Part shown: piece after piece, positions 1 through 7,981 of the stretch | How positions within the stretch are numbered: position 1 is the stretch's first letter | Layout: the number at the start of each line of letters is the position of its first letter | Assembly: GCA_903835185.1 (NCBI GenBank) | Contig: CAILLX010000087.1 | Coordinates: 1-45,598 of the forward strand | Origin: an uncultured bacterium | GTDB lineage: Bacteria > Cyanobacteriota > Vampirovibrionia > Obscuribacterales > Obscuribacteraceae | DNA: 45,598 nucleotides | Direction of reading: 5' to 3' | Program-made: the position numbers and the translations under genes | The notes under the pieces: generated by a model | Told to the model about the DNA's origin: nothing | What the model saw: only the letters and a program-made list of their open reading frames with translations | The model's database searches: none

Positions 1-2
1 AG

Positions 3-95
3 GTGTTCTACAATAGACAGCGACTTCATTCCACGCTGAATTACATGAGCCCAGAGGAATTCGAAACAAAAATGCAACAACCGCAAGCAGCTTGA
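3..95 (+). mobile_element. IS3-family transposase (OrfB integrase), C-terminal end only
   Basis: The window opens inside a reading frame that gives VFYNRQRLHSTLNYMSPEEF and ends at TGA 93-95. This is the characteristic end of the DDE integrase-type OrfB of IS3-family elements (consensus YNxxRxHSxLxYxSPxxFE). The catalytic DDE residues and the 5' end lie outside the window, so activity cannot be judged. A matching terminal inverted repeat follows about 20 bases downstream. Confidence 0.85.
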
Positions 96-113
96 GCAAC
101 TTTCCTCTGATCA

Positions 114-139
114 CTGTCCACAAAAAAGGGTAAAGTTCA
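114..139 (+). repeat. Probable right terminal inverted repeat of the IS3-family element
   Basis: Read inward on the minus strand, this segment begins TGAACTTTACCC, then a T tract and GTGGACAG. That is the usual layout of IS3-family ends, which start with TG. It lies just after the transposase stop codon. The partner left end is outside the window, so the exact boundary and target duplication cannot be checked. Confidence 0.55.
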
Positions 140-173
140 GATTGACTGCTACCGTAGAGCCGCTCATTGCGCA

Positions 174-962
174 ATGAGTTGGGAGAAGATGGAAGGTACC
201 GATCGGGTGCGTTTCTGCAGCAAATGCCAGCGCCCGGTGTATGACTTCGAGCAAATGCAACTTCCCGAGGCAGAATCGCTCATCTTTCAGAAGGAAGGGA
301 GGCGGAATGTCGTACTGTACAAGAGAGCAGATGGCAAATTTCTCACAAGAAACTGCCTGGTAGGTGTCTGGAAGAAGCTGTCCAGGATGCTGACAATTTC
401 CTGCGGTGTCCTGGCGCTGCTCGGACTAGTTATATTCTTCGCCTTAACCCCACCTCCTGCTCGCAAGACACTAACGTCAGTACCGACAGCCTCCCGAAAC
501 AAGACAGTCAAACCAGGACAACCCTCAGGTAACGCCAGAGTGTCAGTGACGGTCATCATGCCTGCAAATCATCAAAATGTGGTGCCCGGCATGAACTCGC
601 ACACTTTGCCAAATCTAGTTCAGTCACAAGGCAGCCAGAATCCCGCGATAGGCAATAACACTACTCCGCCGAACCGAGCCACAAGCGCAACTGGTAAATA
701 CTTGCCTCCAGGTAACAACCCCACTCAGTCAAATCAAGTCCCGGGCACACCTGCTCCAAGTTTGCCTCCAGCTAACAACCCAACTCAACCAAATCAAGCC
801 GCGGGCGCACCTGCTCCAAATTTGCTTCCAGGTAATAATCCCACTCAACCAAATCAAGCCCCTGGCACACCTGCTCCAAATTTACTTCCAGGTAATAACC
901 CGACTCAGCCAGATAAAGCAACAGATAATACTGACTGGGAGCAACCGCCGAAAAGCAGGTGA
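174..962 (+). CDS. Single-pass membrane protein with zinc-finger-like N-terminus and Pro/Asn-rich repeat tail; probably 5'-truncated
   Basis: The function is unknown. The N-terminus carries SWEKMEGTDRVRFCSKCQ then VYDF, a cysteine motif that in related proteins is normally preceded by another cysteine (CxxSW). That cysteine is encoded here at 168-170, upstream of the first ATG. The reading frame stays open upstream into the presumed IS end and stops at 108-110. No start codon with a ribosome binding site is visible, and the ATG at 174 also has none. A hydrophobic segment at about residues 70-92 is a likely membrane anchor. The remaining ~170 residues are Pro/Asn/Thr-rich and end in tandem 20-residue repeats, a likely extracytoplasmic low-complexity stalk. 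I infer that the IS element removed the true N-terminus, so this may be a damaged gene. Confidence 0.6.
   Translation: MSWEKMEGTDRVRFCSKCQRPVYDFEQMQLPEAESLIFQKEGRRNVVLYKRADGKFLTRNCLVGVWKKLSRMLTISCGVLALLGLVIFFALTPPPARKTLTSVPTASRNKTVKPGQPSGNARVSVTVIMPANHQNVVPGMNSHTLPNLVQSQGSQNPAIGNNTTPPNRATSATGKYLPPGNNPTQSNQVPGTPAPSLPPANNPTQPNQAAGAPAPNLLPGNNPTQPNQAPGTPAPNLLPGNNPTQPDKATDNTDWEQPPKSR
702..921 (+). repeat. Tandem 60-bp in-frame repeat, about 3.7 copies
   Basis: Copies start at 702, 762, 822 and 882, and the last is partial. Each encodes a version of LPPGNNPTQSNQVPGTPAPS. The period is a multiple of three, so the reading frame is kept. Differences between copies are mostly at synonymous or conservative positions, so the array is under some coding constraint or is recent. 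Confidence 0.9.
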
Positions 963-1073
963 GCTATGAACATTGTTACTTTGCCAGACCAGGATAAAGC
1001 CTTGGAGCGCAGGCATCTGTTGATTGGTATCACAGTTTTCTACAGGAACCAGAAGCAAGGGAGTAGTCGAAAC

Positions 1074-1832
1074 ATGAAGAGTAGCCGACAGTATCGAAAC
1101 AGTCATGGACAGGCACTTGCCGAAGGAGCAGCAGCCCTTATATTGCTGACGGCAATAATCGTAGGTGGAGTTCTACTCATTTTGGGAACCGGTACGCTCG
1201 CATATTACAAGATCAAGCTGGCTACTGTAACAAGTGCTGTAGCGAAAGTGGCGGTGGATGGCAGATACTGGCTGGGCGCTCAGCGTCCAGACTTCAACGC
1301 GACCACGGTGCAGAACAACGCCACAACCCTCGCAACCGACCTGCTTGGCAAGGCAGGATTTCCAAGTCAGGTTATCTCCTCCGCCACAGTCACTGTTGAC
1401 TTTGCCTCAGACCCTAATGCAGCCATCGTGACCATCGCAGTAAGTTATCTTCCCATTGTCTCAGGCGGTATTTTACCCAGCGTTGCATCCATGCAAGATA
1501 CAGAAGCAGAACCATACATCCTCAACCGCCCAATCGGTGTTCTTCGCGCTGGTTACCAAAATATGTCGGGCGGTACCAGCGATGTAGTAGCAGGTGTGAA
1601 CGTGCCATGTTACGGCACAGATGTTAGCTCCTCGATTTTAGCGGGACCATCCGCATATCCAGACAAGAGCCTGTTTAATTTCCCCGTCTGGTGCGGAACG
1701 GCATACAACGGTATGCCTAGTGCTACCCCGATGAAAGGACCGGAACAAAATGGTTACACCATTACTGGGAGTCATATCCCCGACGACACCAGCACTCACC
1801 CGGCTGACAGTACAAGCTGGACTAGCTACTGA
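1074..1832 (+). CDS. TadE/TadG-like pseudopilin-type membrane protein
   Basis: Near the N-terminus is GQALAEGAAALILLTAIIVG, a Gly-Gln-x-x-x-Glu motif followed by one hydrophobic helix. This is the layout of TadE/TadG-type minor pseudopilins of Flp/Tad pilus systems. The rest is a Ser/Thr/Gly-rich extracytoplasmic domain without recognisable catalytic motifs. The start at 1074 is preferred over 966 because AGGGAG lies about 10 bases upstream of it and the N-terminus then begins close to the membrane segment. No other tad genes are in the window, so an orphan role is possible. The C-terminus is uncertain because the sequence just downstream looks like decayed coding DNA. Confidence 0.6.
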   Translation: MKSSRQYRNSHGQALAEGAAALILLTAIIVGGVLLILGTGTLAYYKIKLATVTSAVAKVAVDGRYWLGAQRPDFNATTVQNNATTLATDLLGKAGFPSQVISSATVTVDFASDPNAAIVTIAVSYLPIVSGGILPSVASMQDTEAEPYILNRPIGVLRAGYQNMSGGTSDVVAGVNVPCYGTDVSSSILAGPSAYPDKSLFNFPVWCGTAYNGMPSATPMKGPEQNGYTITGSHIPDDTSTHPADSTSWTSY

Positions 1833-2202
1833 TGCGCTCCAGAAACAATCAGAACGCTGCTAAAGCTTCGCATGACTGCACTTCTTCACTAGCTCAACTT
1901 CGCCACTTTCAGGTACGAAATAGGCAGGTGTGGCATACTGATAACAAAATTCGTCCCTATACTTCGTGCTTGGGCTGGGCAACCCTTACGACTCCAATGA
2001 CTCCCCCATCCCTGACGGTGGGCATGACTCCAATGGAAATCCGACATACAAACAAAATGCTGGGACAGGATATTAGTCCTGTCATTCCGACCTCTTAACT
2101 GCTGACCACTCTTTAAATGTGCATGTGCCTGAGCCGATGTGGATCAAGCAAATTCTGCATGGCTTCATCAATGAGCACTATCAGCTGCTTAAAGCCGGCT
2201 AA
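1833..2202 (+). pseudogene. Decayed coding sequence downstream of the TadE-like gene
   Basis: No intact gene is convincing here. Between 1945 and 2202 one frame reads as protein-like sequence (LGLGNPYDSNDSPIPDGG, later EPMWIKQILHGFINEHYQLL), broken only by a TAG at 2074-2076 and ending at TAA 2200. The frame upstream of 1945 is closed by TGA-TAA at 1939-1944. This looks like a gene end that has lost its reading frame, possibly of the neighbouring TadE-like gene or a sister copy. An overlapping ORF at 1832-2098 in another frame has an unnatural composition and was not accepted. Confidence 0.3.
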
Positions 2203-2292
2203 GGTGGACTCCCCACTCCTTGCCCAACCAGCCGAGAAGAAACACAAAGAATAGAGCAGGCAGACCACACGTAAGTGAACAATGTCCATACG

Positions 2293-2321
2293 TCGGCAAT
2301 CCGGGTATATTGGCATATGAT
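2293..2321 (+). promoter_or_regulatory. Candidate sigma-70 promoter of the receiver-kinase gene
   Basis: TCGGCA (2293-2298) and TATGAT (2316-2321) are separated by 17 bases and resemble the TTGACA/TATAAT consensus. Transcription would start about a dozen bases before the ATG at 2342, leaving room for the GGTGGA ribosome binding site. No operator-like repeat is visible. Confidence 0.45.
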
Positions 2322-2341
2322 AAACTGACGTTTGGTGGAAT

Positions 2342-3715
2342 ATGGCTAAGATTCTAGCTGTCGACGACGATGCTCATCTCCTTGCAGTCATGCAGGAGTG
2401 GCTTACTCATGAGCAGCATTTGGTGGATGCAGTCGGCACAGGATTAGACTGCTGGGAGCATCTGCAAACTGCTGCTTATGATCTTGTAATCCTGGACTGG
2501 GACCTTCCTGATATCAATGGCGTGGATCTATTGAAGAGATATCGCACCGCCGGAGGTACCACGCCGGTTCTGATGCTTACCGGAAGAACATCAGTTGATG
2601 ACAAGGCAGAAGGGCTGGACTCTGGTGCTGACGACTACATTACCAAGCCGTTCCACATGAAGGAGTTGTTTGCCCGGATTAGAGCAGCCTTGCGAAAAGG
2701 TGAGTCACTACCGCCACCCAAGCCACTTGCCACAAGCAATCAAGAGTTGCTCAACAATTACGGACTGGTCGGCACATCGCTTGCCGCGCGCTATGAGTTT
2801 ATAGATGTCCTGGGTGAAGGTGGCGTGGGAGTTGTCTTTAAGGCCAGGCATCCCATACTGGACAAACTGGTGGCTGTAAAGATGATCCAGAAGAACGAGC
2901 TAAATGAAGAAATTGTTGCACGTTTTGAAACGGAAGCACGAGCCATCAGCCACCTGGATCATCCCAACATCGCCACCGTTTACGACTATGGAGTGACGGA
3001 GCGCCGCCAGCCTTTCATGGTTATGGAATTCATAGAGGGCAAAACACTCGATCAGGTAATGCGCGAGCGGGGATTGCTTTCATTTGAAGAAGCGCTCGAC
3101 ATCTTGATTCAAATTTGCGACGGCATGTCACATGCTCACAAAATAGGAATCTTGCACCGTGACTTGAAGTCAAGCAACCTGATGCTTAAGGAGGTTGCAG
3201 GCAGCCCGGACGTTTTGAAGATATTAGATTTTGGTTGCGCCAAGTTAAGGGGACTGCGTGCTCAAAAGTCGCAAGCTCTTACTTACTCCGGAGAAATTGT
3301 TGGCAGCCCGCTATACATAAGCCCGGAACAGATACACGGCAAGGATGCTGACGAGCGCTCAGACGTCTACTCCCTGGGCTGTGTCATCTATGAAGTGTTG
3401 ACCGACTGTGTTCCGCACGTAGCTGAGGACGCAATTGCGACAATGGTGAAGCACGTAAGCGAAGATGTTCTCCCGTTGCACCAGGCGTGTCCCAACCGGA
3501 CATTCCCTCATGAAATGGACCAGGTTGTGAGCAAAGTGCTGGAGAAGGACCCAGAGAAGCGATACCAGTCAATGTGTGAGTTAAGAACGGATCTGGAACA
3601 ATTGCGCCGCAAGGTAGGACTGAAAGGAAGCACCACCTGGTGGCAGAGGCTGGTCGGTCCTCTGGTAAAGAAGCTGAAGCCCAGTGCAACTGCTGACACA
3701 TCCAGCAGGTTATGA
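2342..3715 (+). CDS. Response-regulator receiver domain fused to a Ser/Thr protein kinase
   Basis: Residues 1-120 form a CheY-type receiver with the acidic pair D8/D9, phospho-acceptor D52, switch T80 and K102 in YITKPF. After a short linker, residues 150-430 form a Hanks-type kinase with glycine loop GEGGVG (158-163), ATP lysine K180 in VAVK, catalytic loop HRDLKSSN, DFG in ILDFGCAKL and a P+1 region GSPLYISPEQ. All catalytic residues are present. There is no DNA-binding output domain and no membrane segment, so the protein is cytoplasmic. Known family behaviour suggests that phosphorylation of D52 controls kinase output, so a two-component signal would become Ser/Thr phosphorylation. The histidine kinase on the opposite strand, tail-to-tail and overlapping by 6 bases, is the obvious candidate partner, but that pairing is inference. 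Confidence 0.93.
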   Translation: MAKILAVDDDAHLLAVMQEWLTHEQHLVDAVGTGLDCWEHLQTAAYDLVILDWDLPDINGVDLLKRYRTAGGTTPVLMLTGRTSVDDKAEGLDSGADDYITKPFHMKELFARIRAALRKGESLPPPKPLATSNQELLNNYGLVGTSLAARYEFIDVLGEGGVGVVFKARHPILDKLVAVKMIQKNELNEEIVARFETEARAISHLDHPNIATVYDYGVTERRQPFMVMEFIEGKTLDQVMRERGLLSFEEALDILIQICDGMSHAHKIGILHRDLKSSNLMLKEVAGSPDVLKILDFGCAKLRGLRAQKSQALTYSGEIVGSPLYISPEQIHGKDADERSDVYSLGCVIYEVLTDCVPHVAEDAIATMVKHVSEDVLPLHQACPNRTFPHEMDQVVSKVLEKDPEKRYQSMCELRTDLEQLRRKVGLKGSTTWWQRLVGPLVKKLKPSATADTSSRL

Positions 3716-5200
3716 CGCAGTACCGCTGCTAGCAGCCTTCTCCATCGCTCCTTTAGTTATTGGCAGGCAAAACCAGAAGGTACTCCCCTGTCCCAGGCGG
3801 CTCTCCACACCGATGGTACCTTTGTGCAGTTCAATAATATCTTTGCACACTGCCAGTCCTAGCCCCGTGCCTCCTTTAATACGCGCAGAAGTTGATTTGG
3901 ACTGTTGAAACCGCTGGAATATTATTGCCAGATCTGACTCCGGTATACCAGGACCTTCATCACTTATACGAACCTCGACAGAACAGTCTCGCTCCTGCAC
4001 GGCAGCAGTAATCTTGCCTCCTGATGGAGAGAACTTAATAGCGTTCGAGAAAAGATTAACCATAACCTGCACCATACGGTCACCATCAGCATAAACCATG
4101 TTGCTGACAGCAGGCACCACGAAAGACACCTTCTTCTCCTCGGCAAGCGGCTGTACAGTCTGCACTGCGCTGTCAAACACGCTTGAGAGCGCAAGAGTGT
4201 CACAATGAATCTCCATCTTGCCAGCAGCAATCTTCTCCGCGTCAAGCAGATCATTTATCAATCTGACGATACGCTGCAGGCTGGTTTCACAGCGTTCAAC
4301 AATCTCCAGATTGCGTCCGGCAATTCTGTCACCATGGATACCTTCTGTCAGCATTGCCAGTGCACCGACCACTGCTGTCAGAGGGCTTCTCATATCGTGA
4401 GTAATCATGGCCACGAATTCCTGCTTCTGTCGTGCTTGTTCAGTAATTGTATCCGCCATCTGGTGGAACACCTGGTCAAGCTCTCCAATCTCGTCACTGC
4501 CTTCCAAGGTGCGAGCAAGAGGTTCACCTTTTGCAAAACGTTGAGTGTTTTCCATAAGTACACGCAAGCGGCGTGCAGTGTCGCGATTGAAATAGAGAGC
4601 CAGTCCAGCTGCTAGCCCAATGCTGGCAAAAATGGCTAACAGCACAAGCTGTTTCAAGATAACTCGACGATATTCTTCAAGCTCTGGTGCGGTTTCAGCA
4701 ATGCTCTTGCAGTGGAGGGACACTTTGTCAATCTCATCAAACAGATGTCCAAGAAGATTCCGCCAATTAAGGATAAACTCTGTTTTGCGCGATTCGTCAC
4801 CCATCTCAAGGGCACGCCTGGCTTCATCCATGTACATCACTGCCCGGTCGGAAGCTTCATGCAGAGGCTTGAGCGCTGCTAGTTCGCCAGGTTTATCCTT
4901 TTGCAGCTCTGTCAATTCCTTAAAATCAAGAGCGAGCTCTGCTTTGCTCCTCTTATACCGAGCCAGAAAGGACTGATTCGCAGTTGTGCAGTAGTAAACG
5001 AGCGCAGTGCTGGCTCCAACTATTAGCTGCGTCATATTGTTCATGTGCCTTTGCACATCTTTTGCATAAGCTTCTCTGCGAATCTCCTGCTCAGCTCCTA
5101 AGAGCGCTGTGTAAAGCCAGGCAAAAGTAAACAGCTCAAATGCCAGCGGAACCGCAATTAGAACGAGCCCCTTGTGAGATAGTCTTAGATTTAGACGCAT
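3710..5200 (-). CDS. Membrane-bound sensor histidine kinase
   Basis: The layout is: TM1 at about residues 10-32; an extracytoplasmic, largely helical sensor region to about 180; TM2 at about 185-205; HAMP domain at about 205-260; HisKA box with H268 in MITHDMRSPL; and a HATPase domain with N box NLFSNAIKFSP, G1 DEGPGIP and G2 GTGLGLAV. This is a complete class I kinase. The sensor region resembles CHASE3-like four-helix modules in predicted helicity, but I cannot assign a ligand. Its 3' end overlaps that of the receiver-Ser/Thr kinase gene, its likely phosphotransfer partner. The 5' end is only 35 bases from the start chosen for the divergent TPR gene, so the two may share a control region. 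Confidence 0.93.
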   Translation of the reverse strand: MRLNLRLSHKGLVLIAVPLAFELFTFAWLYTALLGAEQEIRREAYAKDVQRHMNNMTQLIVGASTALVYYCTTANQSFLARYKRSKAELALDFKELTELQKDKPGELAALKPLHEASDRAVMYMDEARRALEMGDESRKTEFILNWRNLLGHLFDEIDKVSLHCKSIAETAPELEEYRRVILKQLVLLAIFASIGLAAGLALYFNRDTARRLRVLMENTQRFAKGEPLARTLEGSDEIGELDQVFHQMADTITEQARQKQEFVAMITHDMRSPLTAVVGALAMLTEGIHGDRIAGRNLEIVERCETSLQRIVRLINDLLDAEKIAAGKMEIHCDTLALSSVFDSAVQTVQPLAEEKKVSFVVPAVSNMVYADGDRMVQVMVNLFSNAIKFSPSGGKITAAVQERDCSVEVRISDEGPGIPESDLAIIFQRFQQSKSTSARIKGGTGLGLAVCKDIIELHKGTIGVESRLGQGSTFWFCLPITKGAMEKAASSGTAS

Positions 5201-5235
5201 TGTGCCACAACATCCAGCAAGAACCGGATAATATT

Positions 5236-7113
5236 ATGGATCGTTTGCGCAGGTTTCAGACGGATTTTCCTCCCATGATTTCAGATGTTACCAGTCTTGC
5301 CAAGGGCGCTTTTCGCGGGTTGCTTGGTGCCGCCTGGATTATCGCATGGTCATGCCTGTCCGTCTGCTCTACAGAACAACGCATAGCTGCTCCGCTGCAA
5401 GAGCTGGCTTCACAACAGGCTGACGTTGAGCTGGAACAGCTCAGAAGCGACGCTGACAAGGAGCTCAGACAACGGCATGATGACAAGGCAGAAGCACTGT
5501 ACAAACAGCTGCTGGCAAAGGCGATCAGATTTGGTGATACCAACGGTGCTATTTCAGATGCTCTGCTGGATCTGGGTCGCTTTTATATGCGCCAGGGCAA
5601 TAAAAGCGCTGCCGAACCGTATTACAGGCGCTGCTTAAGCTTAAGACAATGTGCAGTTGGTTTCGAAAGTCAATTCCTCGACCCTATCCTCGGAGCATTA
5701 ACACAAATTACCCTTGACAAGGGTGAGCAAAGCCAGGCTTATTCGTTGCTAACCAGGCTTTTCACTATTCGAGAGCTGGCACTGCCACAAACAGATCCAT
5801 TGTATTCCGTGACTTTGAAACAGCTTGTGTCACTCAGCATTAAGCTGGCAAGATGGAACGATGCCGAACTTTACCTCAAGCGTATGATTGCAGCCCAGCT
5901 GTCAGCAGCTCATGATCTTTCAGCTCTGCAGACTCTGCTTGATCTCGTTGAGATTTACGAAAAACAGCATAAGTTTGACAAAGCCGCAAAGTGTTGGAAC
6001 CTCCTTTTGCAAACAGGTGACGATATTAACGCCGGTGCCAGTGAACGACACCGTATCGCTCGTGCTGGACTGATTGGAATGTATCTTCAACAAAATAAGA
6101 CAGTTGAACTGATGAAGCTGCTCACCCCGCCTCAAACTGCCAGCGACATTGGCTCAGCCGCCTCGTCAGGGCAGGACATCCATGCCTCTACCAAGTATGC
6201 ACAGGCGCTACTCGATCTTGCTGCAGGTTTCCAGAGGCAGCAGAGATTGGATCGAACCGAGGCGTGCTGGAATCTCATCCTGCAGTCGAGAAAATGTGTT
6301 GAAAATCCGATGGATAGTCAATCATGCTCTGCTCGAGCTGGTCTTGCACAGCTGTATCAGCAGCAAAACAGAGCCGACGAGCTAGTGAAGCTTCTTGGAC
6401 CAACTCCAACTACTGCGTCTGAGAATGGTGCCCCATCTATGGCTTCAGCTCAAAATGTGCAGCAACATGCCGAACTGCTAGAGCAGCAAGCTGAAGCCCT
6501 GATTAGCAAAGGCAAAACAGCCCAGGCTCTTCCATTGCTCGAGCAAGAGCTTAGGATTCATTCCACTGCCGGCACCGAAGATACTGTCAGTCATGCAGTT
6601 GCATTGCACTACCTGTCCTTCTGTCTTGCCGGGGCATCTCGCTATCAAGAAGCTGAGAAGGCATCCACCCATGCACTGGCTATCCGGCGCAAGCTAAAAA
6701 TGTTTGATTCTGGCTTGACCAACAACCTGGAAGTCCTGGGAAACATATACGACAACCTCAAGCAGCACGACAAGTGTGAGCAAGCATGGAGGCAGGCTGT
6801 GCTGGCAGAGAAAAGTTATCCCCGCAGTAAAATTGATCTGGCCTGCGATATCTACTACCTGGCTGGGGCTCTGAATGTCGAGAAGAAGTATGACGAAGCT
6901 TACTCTCAGTACAAACAAGCCGTACAAATTGCCGCAACGGTACCAAAAGAGCAATCGCGCAAGGTGCTCTTTCTGAATGCGCTTATCACTAGCTGTATAG
7001 ACCAGGGCAAACGGAAAGAGGCTCTAGCCTGGTTAAAGAAGCTGCAGAGGCTAACTCCACATGATACTGCGGTTGCAGCAAAGATGAAGCAGCTTGAAGC
7101 ACAGGCACGCTAG
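5236..7113 (+). CDS. Membrane-anchored TPR-repeat protein
   Basis: After an N-terminal hydrophobic segment (LLGAAWIIAWSCLSV) comes a long alpha-helical region of TPR-like units. Recurring patterns are ALYKQLLAKAIRFGD, AEPYYRRCLSLRQ, YQEAEKASTHALAIRRK and YDEAYSQYKQAVQIA. Units near the C-terminus (about residues 440-620) are the most regular. No catalytic domain is seen, so a scaffold or interaction role is likely. ATG 5236 is preferred to an upstream ORF start at 5140, which would overlap the 5' end of the divergent histidine kinase. The ribosome binding site is weak either way. The stop codon overlaps the stop of the convergent gene in a shared CTAG. Confidence 0.75.
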   Translation: MDRLRRFQTDFPPMISDVTSLAKGAFRGLLGAAWIIAWSCLSVCSTEQRIAAPLQELASQQADVELEQLRSDADKELRQRHDDKAEALYKQLLAKAIRFGDTNGAISDALLDLGRFYMRQGNKSAAEPYYRRCLSLRQCAVGFESQFLDPILGALTQITLDKGEQSQAYSLLTRLFTIRELALPQTDPLYSVTLKQLVSLSIKLARWNDAELYLKRMIAAQLSAAHDLSALQTLLDLVEIYEKQHKFDKAAKCWNLLLQTGDDINAGASERHRIARAGLIGMYLQQNKTVELMKLLTPPQTASDIGSAASSGQDIHASTKYAQALLDLAAGFQRQQRLDRTEACWNLILQSRKCVENPMDSQSCSARAGLAQLYQQQNRADELVKLLGPTPTTASENGAPSMASAQNVQQHAELLEQQAEALISKGKTAQALPLLEQELRIHSTAGTEDTVSHAVALHYLSFCLAGASRYQEAEKASTHALAIRRKLKMFDSGLTNNLEVLGNIYDNLKQHDKCEQAWRQAVLAEKSYPRSKIDLACDIYYLAGALNVEKKYDEAYSQYKQAVQIAATVPKEQSRKVLFLNALITSCIDQGKRKEALAWLKKLQRLTPHDTAVAAKMKQLEAQAR

Positions 7114-7691
7114 CTATCCAGAACGGGTGCCTTTTTCGGCGCAAAGCTAGTGACCAGCGTAGCTGCCTGCGTATGTTCAAACGCTTGCAGTTCAGAGTCT
7201 GACACAGACATACTAGACAATTTGCTTGATTGTCCAAGGGTCACCATGCTGTCCAGCAAGGAGAAGGCGTCTTCGCAATAGCGAGCAAGGGCGCGCCCTT
7301 GCGGCAGCACTTGCTCCACTGTAGCTGACAGGCAAAAGTGCGATGTGACACCACTGGCGGTGGCAGTCGCGACATCCTGAACATTCCCGTTGTGCCATGC
7401 TGAACGGAAGAGCATTTCAAGAGGAGAGCCTGGTTTTGTCATCAACGTCAAGCTGCGGCTGAACCCCTGATTGTTAAACACAATTTCACCGACAAGCTCT
7501 TCAAATGTTGCCGGTCCGTTAGGAAGTACTCCTTGAATGCGCCCGGCTGTCGTGCCGAGCTCCTGGGCGAGCAGCTCCACCAGTCCAACAAAGGCTGCCA
7601 CTCCCTGCAAATTTATTGTCTTGCCTGGGGTACCAGATACTGGCTGCTTGTTAACACCACCAGAGTTGTTGATTGATTCATTTGAAGTCAT
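7110..7691 (-). CDS. Hypothetical protein, 193 aa
   Basis: I do not recognise the family. The first ~25 residues are polar and probably disordered. The centre (about 28-110) looks alpha-helical with a hydrophobic core, and the C-terminal part is Ser/Ala-rich. No signal peptide, membrane segment or cysteine cluster is seen. Start evidence: AGAGGA lies about 15 bases upstream of the ATG. The gene is convergent with the TPR gene and shares four bases with it. Its amino-acid composition and uninterrupted length support a real gene. Confidence 0.55.
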   Translation of the reverse strand: MTSNESINNSGGVNKQPVSGTPGKTINLQGVAAFVGLVELLAQELGTTAGRIQGVLPNGPATFEELVGEIVFNNQGFSRSLTLMTKPGSPLEMLFRSAWHNGNVQDVATATASGVTSHFCLSATVEQVLPQGRALARYCEDAFSLLDSMVTLGQSSKLSSMSVSDSELQAFEHTQAATLVTSFAPKKAPVLDS

Positions 7692-7981
7692 AGTGTTAGC
7701 GCGAATCCTCTTGTAAACAGAGACCTTGCTCAGGTCACCCTTTCTTTTAATAACGCAGCTATAACAAAAATAAGTCTACTTGCATACCCTGAGAGCTCTC
7801 TGCACCCCGGCAGGCGGATCTAACTGCGCACCCGTCTCTTCAACCTGTGCTGGCTCCTCTTAAACAACTTTCAGCCATCAAGCAGTTAGGTTTCAAGACA
7901 ACAATGACAGGTTATCATGTGGCAGGCTGATATGTCCCTATAATTTTTTCCTGTTTTATCTGGAAGGGTCCACACAATACT
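7692..7981. other. Intergenic region between divergent genes
   Basis: This 290-base gap must hold the promoters of the divergent unknown gene (minus) and the prenyltransferase gene (plus). GGAAGGG at about 7962 is the likely ribosome binding site of the latter. I see no RNA gene, strong hairpin or repeat. Confidence 0.5.

Noticed and set aside
702..921. Regular repeats considered as a CRISPR array
   Set aside because: The units are contiguous with no spacers, keep the reading frame and encode a protein tail.
1832..2098. 88-codon ORF directly after the TadE-like gene
   Set aside because: Its composition looks random, and another frame across the same bases reads more like protein.
2113..2316. 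67-codon minus-strand ORF between the TadE-like gene and the receiver-kinase
   Set aside because: It has no ribosome binding site and a composition unlike a protein, and the plus strand here reads as degraded coding sequence and a promoter.
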